A stretch of 64,000 bases of DNA from Labyrinthula sp. Ha. Its lineage: Eukaryota; Sar; Bigyra; Labyrinthulida; Labyrinthulaceae. The first letter of the stretch is position 1. Every line of letters starts with the position of its first letter. The notes under the pieces are model-generated. The model was not told where the DNA came from. It did no database searches and saw only the letters and a program-made list of their open reading frames with translations. Shown here piece by piece: positions 14,348-25,009 of the stretch. The stretch is from positions 806,001 to 870,000 of the forward strand of contig JAALGZ010000014.1 in the NCBI GenBank assembly GCA_015227615.1, given 5' to 3'. A program made the position numbers and the translations under genes.

Positions 14348-14413
14348 ATGAGTACTGGTCTTACTTCTTCAAAACACCTTAGTCGCAAAGTTTTCAGTCT
14401 ACGGTTTCTCTGA
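14348..14413 (+). other. 21-codon upstream ORF in front of actin copy 1
   Basis: A small ATG-to-TGA frame about 120 bases upstream of the actin start. The matching position before actin copy 2 (30638-30703, minus) has a frame of exactly the same length with the same stop. The two differ at five bases and three residues (S/K, T/I, S/N); all five changes alter the peptide. The conserved frame could therefore reflect constraint on leader DNA rather than on a peptide. Whether it is transcribed is not known. Confidence 0.35.
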
Positions 14414-14483
14414 CCAGAATACCTGTTGTCCAAAATACCCATGCCTGAATATTTCTAACAAAATACCACTTTAGGAAGTCAGA

Positions 14484-14534
14484 AAACCTCAATCAAAAAC
14501 CTTTCAAAAAGAAAATACGATATAAACTTGAATA
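14484..14534 (+). promoter_or_regulatory. Conserved actin leader/promoter block, copy 1
   Basis: The 51 bases directly before the actin ATG are identical in the two copies, while the sequence just further upstream has many differences and indels. This points to a functional leader or core promoter element, or the edge of a conversion tract. It is A/T-rich and ends TTGAATA before ATGG. Confidence 0.5.
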
Positions 14535-15668
14535 ATGGCTGACGACGAAGAAGTACAAGCATTAGTTGTGGATAATGGGTCTGGAATGTGTAAAGCAGGA
14601 TTTGCTGGAGATGATGCGCCAAGGGCAGTGTTCCCTTCGATTGTAGGAAGACCAAAGCACCCTGGTATCATGGTGGGTATGGTTCAGAAGGACGCTTATG
14701 TCGGAGACGAAGCACAGTCTAAGAGAGGTGTTTTGACCCTCAAGTACCCTATTGAGCATGGTATTGTTACTAACTGGGATGATATGGAGAGGATCTGGCA
14801 CCACACTTTCTACAATGAACTGAGAGTTGCTCCTGAAGAGCATCCTGTTCTTCTTACCGAGGCTCCGTTAAACCCGAAGGCTAATCGCGAGAGGATGACG
14901 CAGATTATGTTTGAAACGTTTAACGTTCCTGCTATGTACGTGAACATCCAAGCTGTTCTTTCCTTGTATGCTTCTGGAAGAACCACTGGGGCTGTTTTGG
15001 ACTCTGGAGATGGAGTTACCCATACCGTTCCAATCTATGAAGGATATGCTCTTCCTCATGCTATCTTAAGAATTGATCTTGCTGGAAGAGACTTGACCGA
15101 CTACTTGATGAAGATCCTTACCGAAAGAGGTTACACTTTTACCACTACCGCAGAGCGTGAAATTGTAAGAGATATTAAGGAAAAACTGTGCTACGTTGCT
15201 TTGGACTTCGATGCTGAAATGGGAGAAGCTGCTGACTCTTCAGCTAACGAGAAATCATATGAGCTTCCAGATGGAAATGTTATCACCATAGGTAACGAAA
15301 GATTCAGATGCCCAGAGGTACTATTCCAGCCAAGTTTCATTGGAAAGGAGGCACAAGGTGTTCATGACACTATGTTCTCCACTATCATGAAGTGTGACTT
15401 GGATATCAGATCTGACTTATACTCTAACATTGTTATGTCCGGAGGTACTACCATGTATGAAGGACTTGCAGAGAGACTTACCAAAGAGATGGTTGCTCTT
15501 GCTCCAGCTACTATGAGCATCAAGGTTGTTGCTCCTCCTGAGAGAAAGTACTCTGTATGGATTGGAGGATCTATTCTAGCTTCCCTTTCCACCTTCCAAC
15601 AGATGTGGATCTCCAAAGAAGAGTATGATGAGTCTGGACCAGGAATTGTGCACAGAAAGTGCTTCTAA
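14535..15668 (+). CDS. ACT1: Actin, copy 1
   Basis: A complete 377-residue conventional actin, the filament-forming ATPase of the cytoskeleton. The N-terminus is acidic (MADDEE). The phosphate-binding loops ([19 protein letters not shown] near 13-31; DSGDGVTH at 156-163), the catalytic Gln139 and His163, and the C-terminal IVHRKCF are all present. There is no intron. An in-frame stop lies just upstream of the ATG, so this start is firm. It differs from copy 2 (29383-30516) at three residues: Val50 versus Asp50 in the DNase-I-binding loop next to Met49, Arg86 versus Lys86, and Ala233 versus Thr233. Position 50 is glycine in most actins, so both copies are unusual there. The gene is convergent with the EGF/seven-helix gene. 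A possible AATAAA poly(A) signal is at 15707-15712. Confidence 0.98.
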
Positions 15669-16270
15669 GCCTGAAGGGAAAATATAGGTCTTCAGTGATC
15701 TTAAATAATAAATATCGGAAATAATTTTCACGCCTTTCAACCGTCCTAGACTCCAAAGCAAGCAAAACAATACTGAGATTGCTCTTGATAAAACGATAAT
15801 ATAGTTGCAGAGCTGTTGTATTTTATTGCTCTTGTAAGTTTAGAAGAGCGCTCGTATTTCAACAAGAGTAACTCCTAGAAGAAACTAAGAGCAGCACAAA
15901 ATGTACAGTGTTTTACATTTAAATCAAACAAGAGAAAATAACATTAAAACTTGTAGATAATCTGCACCTTAATTAATCAATAGAAATAACTAAGCTTCAA
16001 ACAAGCAACTATATAACAACATAACTGCTTATATAAACAAAGCACAAAATAGATATTAATATGCTATTCTATTAATTACATTTATCTCGATATAATTTAT
16101 ATAAAGAGAAATAATATTTCTACGATATTAAAGGACAAATTGTAGTTTAACCAACCAAAATAAATTTTCTCTTAGAATTAGTGGAGAGAATTCAGATATA
16201 TTAAAAAGAAAAACTGAACTTACAATATATATTAATATTAATATAAACATTAAATATTTACACTAAATTT
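15669..16270. other. Shared 3' interval between convergent actin and EGF/7TM genes, copy 1
   Basis: A 602-base interval between the two stops, repeated at 28781-29382. The roughly 320 bases nearest the actin stop differ at only one position that I found, while the half nearest the seven-helix gene carries about a dozen differences, even though none of it is clearly coding. Both genes must place their poly(A) sites here. Confidence 0.85.
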
Positions 16271-17350
16271 TTACATTGACTCCACTCTTGGTCTAACTTC
16301 ATATTGATCATCAGATGTTTTGTGATACGAGCTTTGTCTTATAAAAGTTGTTTTTGATCTCTTTTGCTTTGCTTTATTTAAGTTCTTTAAAATAACTTTT
16401 CCAATAGCTAAAGACATTCCAGAGTATAAAATAGCATTAAACACGTAAAAGTATACTTGGACGAACTGAAAATCTCTCACAAAAACAAACGACAGCAATC
16501 CAGGACCGATTAAAAGACAATACCCATCAACTATATATATGGTAGATCTCAAGTTTGGAACTGCTTCTCGAATATATCTTCCAAACTTACTATTCTTAAC
16601 TGATGCTCCACATCTACTATTTAATAAATATTCCATATCTTTTATTAATCCACTTAAACTAACAGTTACTAGAAACATAACCGTTAATACTCTTGTTCCT
16701 TGGCATAAAGAGTGAAGATAAAAAACTATACCTCCAATTCTTTTATCTTCTATAGCTAAAGGAGCAAGCAACAGAAAAATACTAAAGCAATCATAAACAA
16801 GTAAGATATTAAAGGTTTTTTGGAGAACTCTAGAAAAGTTTATTCCGTAAAAAATAAGCTCAGTACTCATGGCAGTTTTCATTTTCTTTGCGTGATAGGA
16901 GATGAATTTAAATGCAAATACTGTAGTTGAAAAGTTTTGGCAGATCACACCGATAATAAGAAAAACAGTGAAAATAGAGTTGTCTAGAAAACCTTTGTTC
17001 ATATCAGCTAATCTTGAGGTGAAAGCGATTATGTAGCAAATGAACGTCATTAGCAAAGGTGTTAATCTTGTAACTCTGCCTCTTGTGTTGAACTGAGAAA
17101 TTAAGCGAAGTGCTTCAGCAGTATTCAAAATAAGAGCAACAACTATCATGCCGAATAAGAGACTTTCATTAAATGAGCAGGGAAGAGTTGAAAGAAGCTC
17201 TGTTTGATTTCTATCATCATCCCTAATGAATGGAAAGAAAACCATTTCTAAAGATGTTGTCCATCCTTCCTCGCACACGCAAAAATGCTGTCCATCCAAG
17301 CATGTTCCAAAGGGCCCACAATTATTTATCATCGAACTTTCAAAACACAT
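16271..17350 (-). CDS. EGF-like seven-helix membrane protein, copy 1
   Basis: A 359-residue protein of unknown function. The N-terminus is a short Cys-rich EGF-like module (Cys11, Cys17, Cys24, Cys26, then the Gly-Trp at 29-30). About seven hydrophobic helices follow at roughly 62-84, 95-113, 124-150, 177-200, 206-235, 270-292 and 296-321, then a basic, polar cytoplasmic tail. There is no cleavable signal peptide, so the EGF part is probably translocated by the first helix and faces outside. A possible N-glycosylation site (Asn48-Gln-Thr) precedes helix 1; a second one (Asn61-Glu-Ser) is present only in this copy. Copy 2 differs at four residues: Asn61/Ser, Ala146/Val, Tyr168/Cys, Arg338/Lys. 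An orphan receptor role is inference. A TAG lies in frame just upstream of the ATG, supporting the start. Confidence 0.9.
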   Translation of the reverse strand: MCFESSMINNCGPFGTCLDGQHFCVCEEGWTTSLEMVFFPFIRDDDRNQTELLSTLPCSFNESLLFGMIVVALILNTAEALRLISQFNTRGRVTRLTPLLMTFICYIIAFTSRLADMNKGFLDNSIFTVFLIIGVICQNFSTTVFAFKFISYHAKKMKTAMSTELIFYGINFSRVLQKTFNILLVYDCFSIFLLLAPLAIEDKRIGGIVFYLHSLCQGTRVLTVMFLVTVSLSGLIKDMEYLLNSRCGASVKNSKFGRYIREAVPNLRSTIYIVDGYCLLIGPGLLSFVFVRDFQFVQVYFYVFNAILYSGMSLAIGKVILKNLNKAKQKRSKTTFIRQSSYHKTSDDQYEVRPRVESM

Positions 17351-17772
17351 TTTCTATTTTTTTTGTTTGGGACGAGTCTGGAGTTTTTGCATGTGGGATT
17401 AGTTTGGACAGTTTCCATTTTTCGTATCCGCATGTTTTTAACTGTATTTAAATTTCTGTATTGTCATAACGACACTTCCATGGAAATATAAGAGAAAAAC
17501 GAAATCTCGCCATAGTAGTAATAGATAGCAAACTAGTGTATTCCTTGAACTCAATGTATTTAGAGCTTGATAGATTTTATTTTTTCAGTGTGCTTGGGTA
17601 AAGCATTCATTATTTTAAGAATTTTCATGCGAAGATCGATTACTTTAATCTCATGTTTTCTTTCAGTGTTGATATAGGTTTGATTGATTTTTTTGCCTTA
17701 GACTTATTTCTCATTAGGTCAGAAATGCCATATCAATCTTGGCCAGCGCTTACTTTCAATAGTTTCGAATCA

Positions 17773-17795
17773 TTTGGTGGTTAATAACCACCAAA
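17773..17795. repeat. Perfect 10-bp inverted repeat with 3-base loop
   Basis: TTTGGTGGTT, loop AAT, AACCACCAAA. It is a compact, perfect hairpin about 390 bases inside the spacer from the left arm edge, with no gene around it. Confidence 0.8.
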
Positions 17796-20530
17796 GTGTT
17801 TTATAAAATCTCAAACAGTTCAGGGTTCTATTGTTGTCAACTTTCAGATAATAATGCACTAAATTTATACTTTAATTGCTTGATTATTTAGCAAAATACT
17901 AAAAAAAACTAAAAAACTTATTCAGGTAAAATAAAGGTATTTCCTGCTAGATTTTTTCTTGTGTCCGTGCTGTTGTATATTGTAAAATTTTCCCTCATGC
18001 TACCTTATACTTTAATTCGGTACCACAAAATTGTTTTTGCTACATAAGGTGAACCGGGGAAATAATTATAAAGCATACTAATATTGTTTCACAATAAAAG
18101 CAGATGGAAAGTGTTGCTTCTTTAGTAAATCCCTTTCTGATTTATACACAACAATTCCCAAATTACCTAACGTTAATATTTGTTTCATTTCCGAATATAA
18201 ATATAAACATCTTCTCTATATATGAGTACGTGGAAATCATATGACTGAAAAATGATGCCGTCATGAATTACTAAACATCAATATTTGAAACATACCGTGA
18301 TTTGAGACCTTCTGGATGTGAACCGGAATATTGGAAACGGGAACTTATATCGGGAAGACTGAATACCGAGAACCGCCTATAACAAGGGATAATAATGTCA
18401 AGATCTTGAATCACTAGTTGTTAATTGATAGTTGGAGAACTAAATAATAGAGTATGAAAAATAAAACTTAGATTTACCCAGGATCGAGAATTGATTACAA
18501 TCTCCTTCCTGTATACAACTAGAATCCACAACACTAGTGTAGAACAAAGAAACTATGGGAATCCCCAGAGAGAAGATTTAGACATAGCTGGTCATATTAA
18601 CAATTGTATTGCTCTTTAATCGCAACAGAATATAGATAAACCCTACTCGTTTCAAGCAGTGAAACAAAACCCTTACAATTAAATTAAGGTCATTCCGTCT
18701 GGAAATACTGTGGAATACCCACTGGTCAATGCATTGAAGAAGTTGATCTTGGAATGAAGTGAATTTAGAATGATAATACAAAAAAGTTAATTAAGTGAAC
18801 GATGCCGGTATCTTTGCTCTATGCACTTGATGCATAATTATTTGAGATATTTTTACTTCGATTCTAAAACATAGCTTGGCCTAGCTTACTAGTCAAATTT
18901 CCATAAGAAAATTCCATTCACTACTTGTCACCAAGCTTAATCTAGGGGTTTCAAGTAGGAGAAGCTTAATGGAAAGAATTTGATACGTGAGGAGCCAACA
19001 AAGAAGTTTCAGAGGGATATAAAGACCATTGTGTTATTGCGAAGATACGAAATAATCCTAATAGAAAGTCAAATCAAAAATGTTTTAGCTTACCTTTTCA
19101 TACTCTATTCCCGAGATAACTCATGTCTTCTTCCTCATTCCTGAGTTTGTTTGTACGATACATCGCTTATATTTATTTCTATAGCTAAAAACTTTTGTTC
19201 TTTGTGTAAAGGAGAGCCCAAAGAAAATTAATAACCCAACAAAAGAAGTATTTAGGCTCCGGCTGACCAGGTTCGCTCTTCTTATTTGTTTACGGACCAC
19301 TGTTTCTTACGCTGGTCTCTTGTGCAGACTTCTGAAGAGGGCAAGCTTTCGTCTTTGTATCTGTTGGACAGTAGATAATAACACATTGCAATTCCATAGA
19401 AGTAGGAGAACATCACTTTCATGATTTAGCAAGCGTAAATTTCAATCTAAATCATCTGTATTGGTAAACTATTCTTGCCCATTTTCTTTGGTTAACACAG
19501 AATAAAGAATAACTCTCTTGTAATAGTCTCGGAAATCTTAAATTCCCCATAAAGTACCCATTTCCGAATTTATCTAAGTATGTACACTAGAAAGTTCCGC
19601 TGATAATTAAAGTGGCAATTAGAAGTAGGTCGAAAGCATATTAGTTAATACTACTTCCCTGTTAACTTAGGAACCGAATAATTTAGCCATGCTTTGAAAT
19701 GAACTTGAAATTTGCTTGTTTAATATATCGTCATCTTCACCTGTTATATGGTCCCCGGGGTAAATATTAGCGTAGAGTTTGTTGCAAGATTATTCTACTT
19801 TATATTACAACATTCTTGTGTCTTTTAGTACTGATAATCCCACCGCAAGTTTTTCCATATGAATGAAAATAAGAATTTTATGAAAGGGCAGTCAAACAAG
19901 CCCCAAACTCAATATATTCGTCAATGAAGCACGCTGTAAGAGTGCATGAGTTAATAATCTACATCCTGGAAGCTTTATCACCAAGATATGTAAGACTAGA
20001 GCATAGCATCACAGCAATTCAGCGAACCCTTCAATAGCCTTTGTGATCGTTCGCCCAATATACTCATAATCTGGCATAGATTTGGATTATATCAACCATT
20101 TTATGATGGGGAGAATACTAAGAGTGCATGTTGTTTACACCATGGAATTAACATCAGTTATATGATTACCCATAAGTTGAAATGAATTTAAGAAATAACC
20201 TACTAGAAAGCTAACACAAATGAAAATAAGAAAGTTTAAACTTGGGTTTAAGGAGCTAAATCATATCCCAACATATAGAGAGACTATGCATGGATGCTGC
20301 TTATTTGGACTTTTCCCCTTCTGTCATGGCCATATTTCAATACTTCAAGAAATCTTAATGATTTTCCTTTAACAAACTTAAGTTGAATTTCCTGCTATGG
20401 AGAAGTGCAATTAATTTTTGAATTATGTTTGCTTTTTTTGGGATAAAAATAGAAAAAGCGATTTTTCGCATGCTTCAAATCTCATAAGTTAAATTACTGC
20501 TGTGACCCCTCCAATGAAGTTAATTGACTC

Positions 20531-20568
20531 GCAAACCTGAAAAAAACCTACAGGGTTTGCAATTTTTT
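20531..20568 (+). repeat. Hairpin followed by T8
   Basis: GCAAACCTG and CAGGGTTTGC can pair with one bulge across an A-rich loop, and eight T follow two bases later. The shape resembles an RNA polymerase III or intrinsic terminator, but no RNA gene is recognisable upstream, so function is unproven. Confidence 0.35.
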
Positions 20569-23500
20569 TTAGCTGTTCTACCAAGATGGAATAAGAATTA
20601 ACTCATTGTGTCTTATACGTTTTAATGGTAATGTGGTTTTGAATTGTGTATAATTGATCTATTATCTATTTTGCGGGTATCTTGAAAGAAAAGTCTTAAA
20701 TTAAATAAAAACATTGTGGATTTCTGCTCCTTTCAAGTTTGAATTTTATTTCTTTCTTCGTAGAATATTTTCCATAATATGAGTCGCACAGGAATATACT
20801 ACTCAATGTCATGTATATTTCACGTGTATAAAAGAACTGGTTGCCCGAGAAGTAATCCTATGAGGCTAAATACAGTACAAAAATCTCAGTTTCGGAAGGT
20901 AAGTAATGTTATACCAAGATAAAAGTTAAGTATATCCCTACTACTGTCTAGGATCCACTGGCAGTCTCTAAGCTAAGCTGGATGGGACAAAAAGGGGAAA
21001 TCACAAGATGTCATTTAATGGAATTGTATTGCTTCATATGTATCGAATAAACCATATTAAAACGAGCAACTTGATAAAAAGTACCGAAATGAGGCACAGA
21101 AAATTCTAAGAATATTGTCACTCAATACACAACCCTAGCAGACTTCGAGGTGAAGAACATCGTATTTGTAGACCTAAATTGTGTCGTCTTCGTATTTATA
21201 CCGTTTCAATACGTAGCTCCTCTTGAAGATCACCCACAGATATCCTAAAATCTCCAAAGAAATCTATACCAGATACTAAGTGAATAAGGCAATCCCCGCA
21301 TATTTCAAAATTAGCTCCAAGAAGAACATACATAAAATAACCTTATGGAACTTTTTGCTGATTCCCAAAACAAAATTGGAAAACATTACTTTAGAAAAAA
21401 CATTTTTTTTCTTTAAATTTTAAAATAAACTATAGCATATTGCAGTGCAAACATTCATATATTCTAGTTAATTTTACATGTCGATAGTATTTCTGAACTT
21501 GTTCGTTTGATAAGAGGGAATTCCTGTGTGGTTACACGTAAAGTTTCTTGACGCACCTTAGATAAGTTCAGAAAAACAAACATTTTATACATTTATTATG
21601 GTTAAGTTATTAAAATATATACATTGCTCTAACAAGAAAAATTATTTAACTATCAGTTCAAGAAAAGGCTCTTGACAATCTTTCAATTGTTGAATAATAA
21701 GGAATATGTAAACCTGGTAATCGACAGGAATATCCTAGAAACATTTCCATCATTTTCTTACAGAAATTGTATATCAGCTTTCATAGCACTATAATGTCAG
21801 TCTAAGCGTTAAATCTTAAATATTTCTTGAGTTATAGAAAATGAATCTTAATTGGGGTCTTAAACAGTAAAAGTTTGATTTAATAGGGGAAAGTAAAAAT
21901 GCTTCTTTGAAATAAGATCAGTTGGTGCTTTGGGAATCGTGAAAATAGAGGTTTCTTCAATGCGTAGAAAAAACCTACGTATGCGTTCCGTATGATAATA
22001 TACATATACGTTAATGGTTCAACTAAACTTGGCTAATAACATTGTGTACGTTAAATAATATACTAAAAATTACGGAATATTTTGGAAGAAATTAGACCTA
22101 GTACATATCTGGTCGTGGAGGTAATCACAAGTAATATTATTATATCGTTAAAACTACCTGGTCATGGCAACAAAAAAACATATTTTGTGGCATAGGAAAT
22201 GAGTTAACATTATAATGCAGGAATATCAATATCATAAACCGAGCTCTGAGAGTGAAAACAGTTATATGGGATTTACAACCAGGAGAGCAGAAAATTTATT
22301 ATTAAAATATATATCGTACAAGGCATTGCTATAGAGTGTGATAATTTTTGAAATTTGAGTAAAATAAATCAGTTTAATTGATTTTTAATAGTCTTGGTGT
22401 TAAGAGAAATACCAATGCACAAGAGTTATTATAAATAATATAAAATTACTTTACTATATTATTTTGATGCTTCTATACTTAAGAACCCCTGCCCAGACAC
22501 AATCGAACCCAGATTTTAATCTAATTAAATGAGCTGAAATAATTATATTTTATTCACATGTCACTACTCAAAACATAACAAGCAATAGATTTTCCGATGG
22601 GTAAAATTTTAAATTATCAAGATATGAAGGTATACTTCATAATTCTATAATTTTAAACTGTTGTATATGGAGCTTTTACTTTATTAATCACTCGCCGATA
22701 GTAAGAACTCATTGGTAGCACTAACAAGTATCCAAAACCAGATATTATATACAAAATAAGTAGGTTTTAGATGTAAATATTAGAGCACAAACATTGGTAT
22801 GCAGGTAACCAAAATACCAGGTCAAACTTGCTAGTATGTGATATATGCATACAGGAACTATGAACACATCCGAATACACTTTCAATTCCTATAGAGTCAT
22901 GTATATCATAGAAGTAAGGTTCTATTCGAGTTTTGAACAAATGTTAAATTGATGCCTACGGTGATATAGAGGTTTGTGAAAGTTGGCCACATTTTCAGGA
23001 AGTTTTATGAACCCCTTGAAAGTTACCTTAATATTATCAAACAACATTATAGATAGTCAACTAATCATATATTCATTTGTAAGGTATTGTTGGAATCATA
23101 TAATCTGGGTACCTATGTAAGAATGTTACATGAAGTATCCGTGCTTTTCACCTAACTTCATTCGATGAATTAAAATCCTATCCATTTATAGAACCTATCT
23201 AATGATTTGATCCCTGACATGAAATTAGTAGCAGTGCTCTGCGGTCAAGTTGGATCAGTAGTTACATCTTGACCAATTGAAAGGATCTGGGGGAAAATTG
23301 GTCATTTGTTATTCGAAAATTTAAGTATTAGGTAATAAATATTGAGTAACACTATCGGCATAATATTTAACATACATGTTCATGCTTGTTACTACGTGCC
23401 CTCACTTGTGTTTTCTCTTAACTAGATGAGATTATTATAGATAATACTGTACAGCTAGCATGGCTTATATGGTAATAAATTAGAATTCAAAGATAGTATT

Positions 23501-25009
23501 GATATAGTTTGAAAGACTAAATGTTACATAAATTAAAAGAACCAGGGTATCTGTGACTCAAAAGAGTGTTTCATGCGATATGAGTGATGAAACTTGACAA
23601 ATTATGATTAAATATTTGGATAGACACGACATTTCTTATTACAGTTGTTTGAACATGTAATAAAAATGTTAAGTAGTATATTCCTGTGTTTAGGTAAATT
23701 TAACTTAAATATCACCGAAATTCTTTCAAGTTTTCCAACCCATGACTCAAGCTGCATACACCCACCGTGGCTTCCTAAGATTAAGAATATGGATAGAAAG
23801 ATCGGAATTACCATCACATATCTTTTTTCGTAATCGGGTAGTTGAACCACAAAGTAAGAAATTACAACACGAAGAGCACACTGAATTTATTAGTAATAAT
23901 ATCAGGAGCTAAATGTTCTCCTAGCTTAATGGATATATACTGGTTAGTCCGCCTTAGCACATAGCGACTTTGAGGATAGGTTTGAATATTCTTTCATCTA
24001 AGATCTAATTACACTTCCTGCCGGTGTTTCCAATATAATTGGTTTCTCCAACCTCCTGTACCTTTGCTACTATACTCTCAATTTCGATATTACTTAATTT
24101 TAAACTTAGTATCGGGATGAAGGGAGGTTTTACTATATACTATATTAATTTTCTTCAAGGTAGTGTCAGTTATTCTAATTACAATAATTAAATAAATTGC
24201 TCAAGTCATATTATCAATTCACGGAGAATTTATTAAAAAATTAATTAGAACTAGCGGCTACTTCAGAAAGATCCCGGTAGTTGGCCTAAAATGTAACCTG
24301 GTAAGAGAAGGAAGAATAGATATAGTGAAGCTAATTAACTATAAGAAAGATATTATGGGAATAAGAATAATTAAAATTAATAAGAGTGGTACCTGTAACT
24401 GATCAGAAAATATTAAATGTTTTATAGTTGTGGTAACAATTTCTATATTTCATGACGTAGATGAGTTATTTAATTGATACAGCATTTAATTTTAAGATTC
24501 GAGACTGAAAGTTATGTGAATAAAATTCGGTTCCACGGATCAAGTATCTTGATAATAATGACTTTTTATTTATTTATACTTTACTTATACCTATATGTAA
24601 TAATTTATTACTTCAACGGTTTGTGTGACGTGTGCCATTTTGACTGATCATTGAAAACAATAATAAAATCTATTATGGAAAATTTTGAACGCTGCCTTGG
24701 TATCAGATCTTGAAAGATAAACTTAAAGCTCTAAATAAAAGGTGTGATAAAAGTATTCAAAATAATAAAAACATGTCCATTCCCTCCAACAAAAATAAAA
24801 GATAGCAATAATTAAGATCACCCAAGGAAGAGATAAATGTTGTTACAAATAGGACCAGAATAGTCACAGGAATGATTGGAAAAAGATCAAATAACTGAAA
24901 GCCGAGAAATACTCTTTGGAAAATATAATTATTTGATGTATCAAAAGGAATTGTTTTAACAGCGAGATTCTCTTTGAAAATTTTTACGAATTAAATAAGA
25001 TTGTAAGAC

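Larger units (their letters stand above)
14189..17384. repeat. Left arm of a ~3.2 kb inverted duplication (actin + EGF/7TM gene)
   Basis: This arm matches 27667-30871 in reverse orientation. Both copies contain a complete actin gene facing a complete EGF/seven-helix gene, with an equal distance between the convergent stops. The edge beyond the seven-helix gene is sharp: identity stops about 34 bases upstream of its ATG. The edge on the actin side fades: the 51 bases before the actin ATG are identical, then similarity declines with small indels until about 14189. Confidence 0.96.
17385..25009. other. Spacer of the inverted duplication, gene-poor part
   Basis: About 7.6 kb of AT-rich sequence with no supported gene. 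The longest open frames are about 80 codons and include mirrored pairs on both strands (e.g. 23608-23850), which is typical of chance. It holds a perfect hairpin at 17773-17795 and a hairpin followed by a T-run at 20531-20568, described separately. I saw no RNA gene. Confidence 0.6.

Noticed and set aside
15571-15770. Two overlapping 64-codon minus-strand frames, mirrored at 29281-29480
   Set aside because: They overlap the actin 3' end on the opposite strand and are preserved only because the arms are nearly identical.
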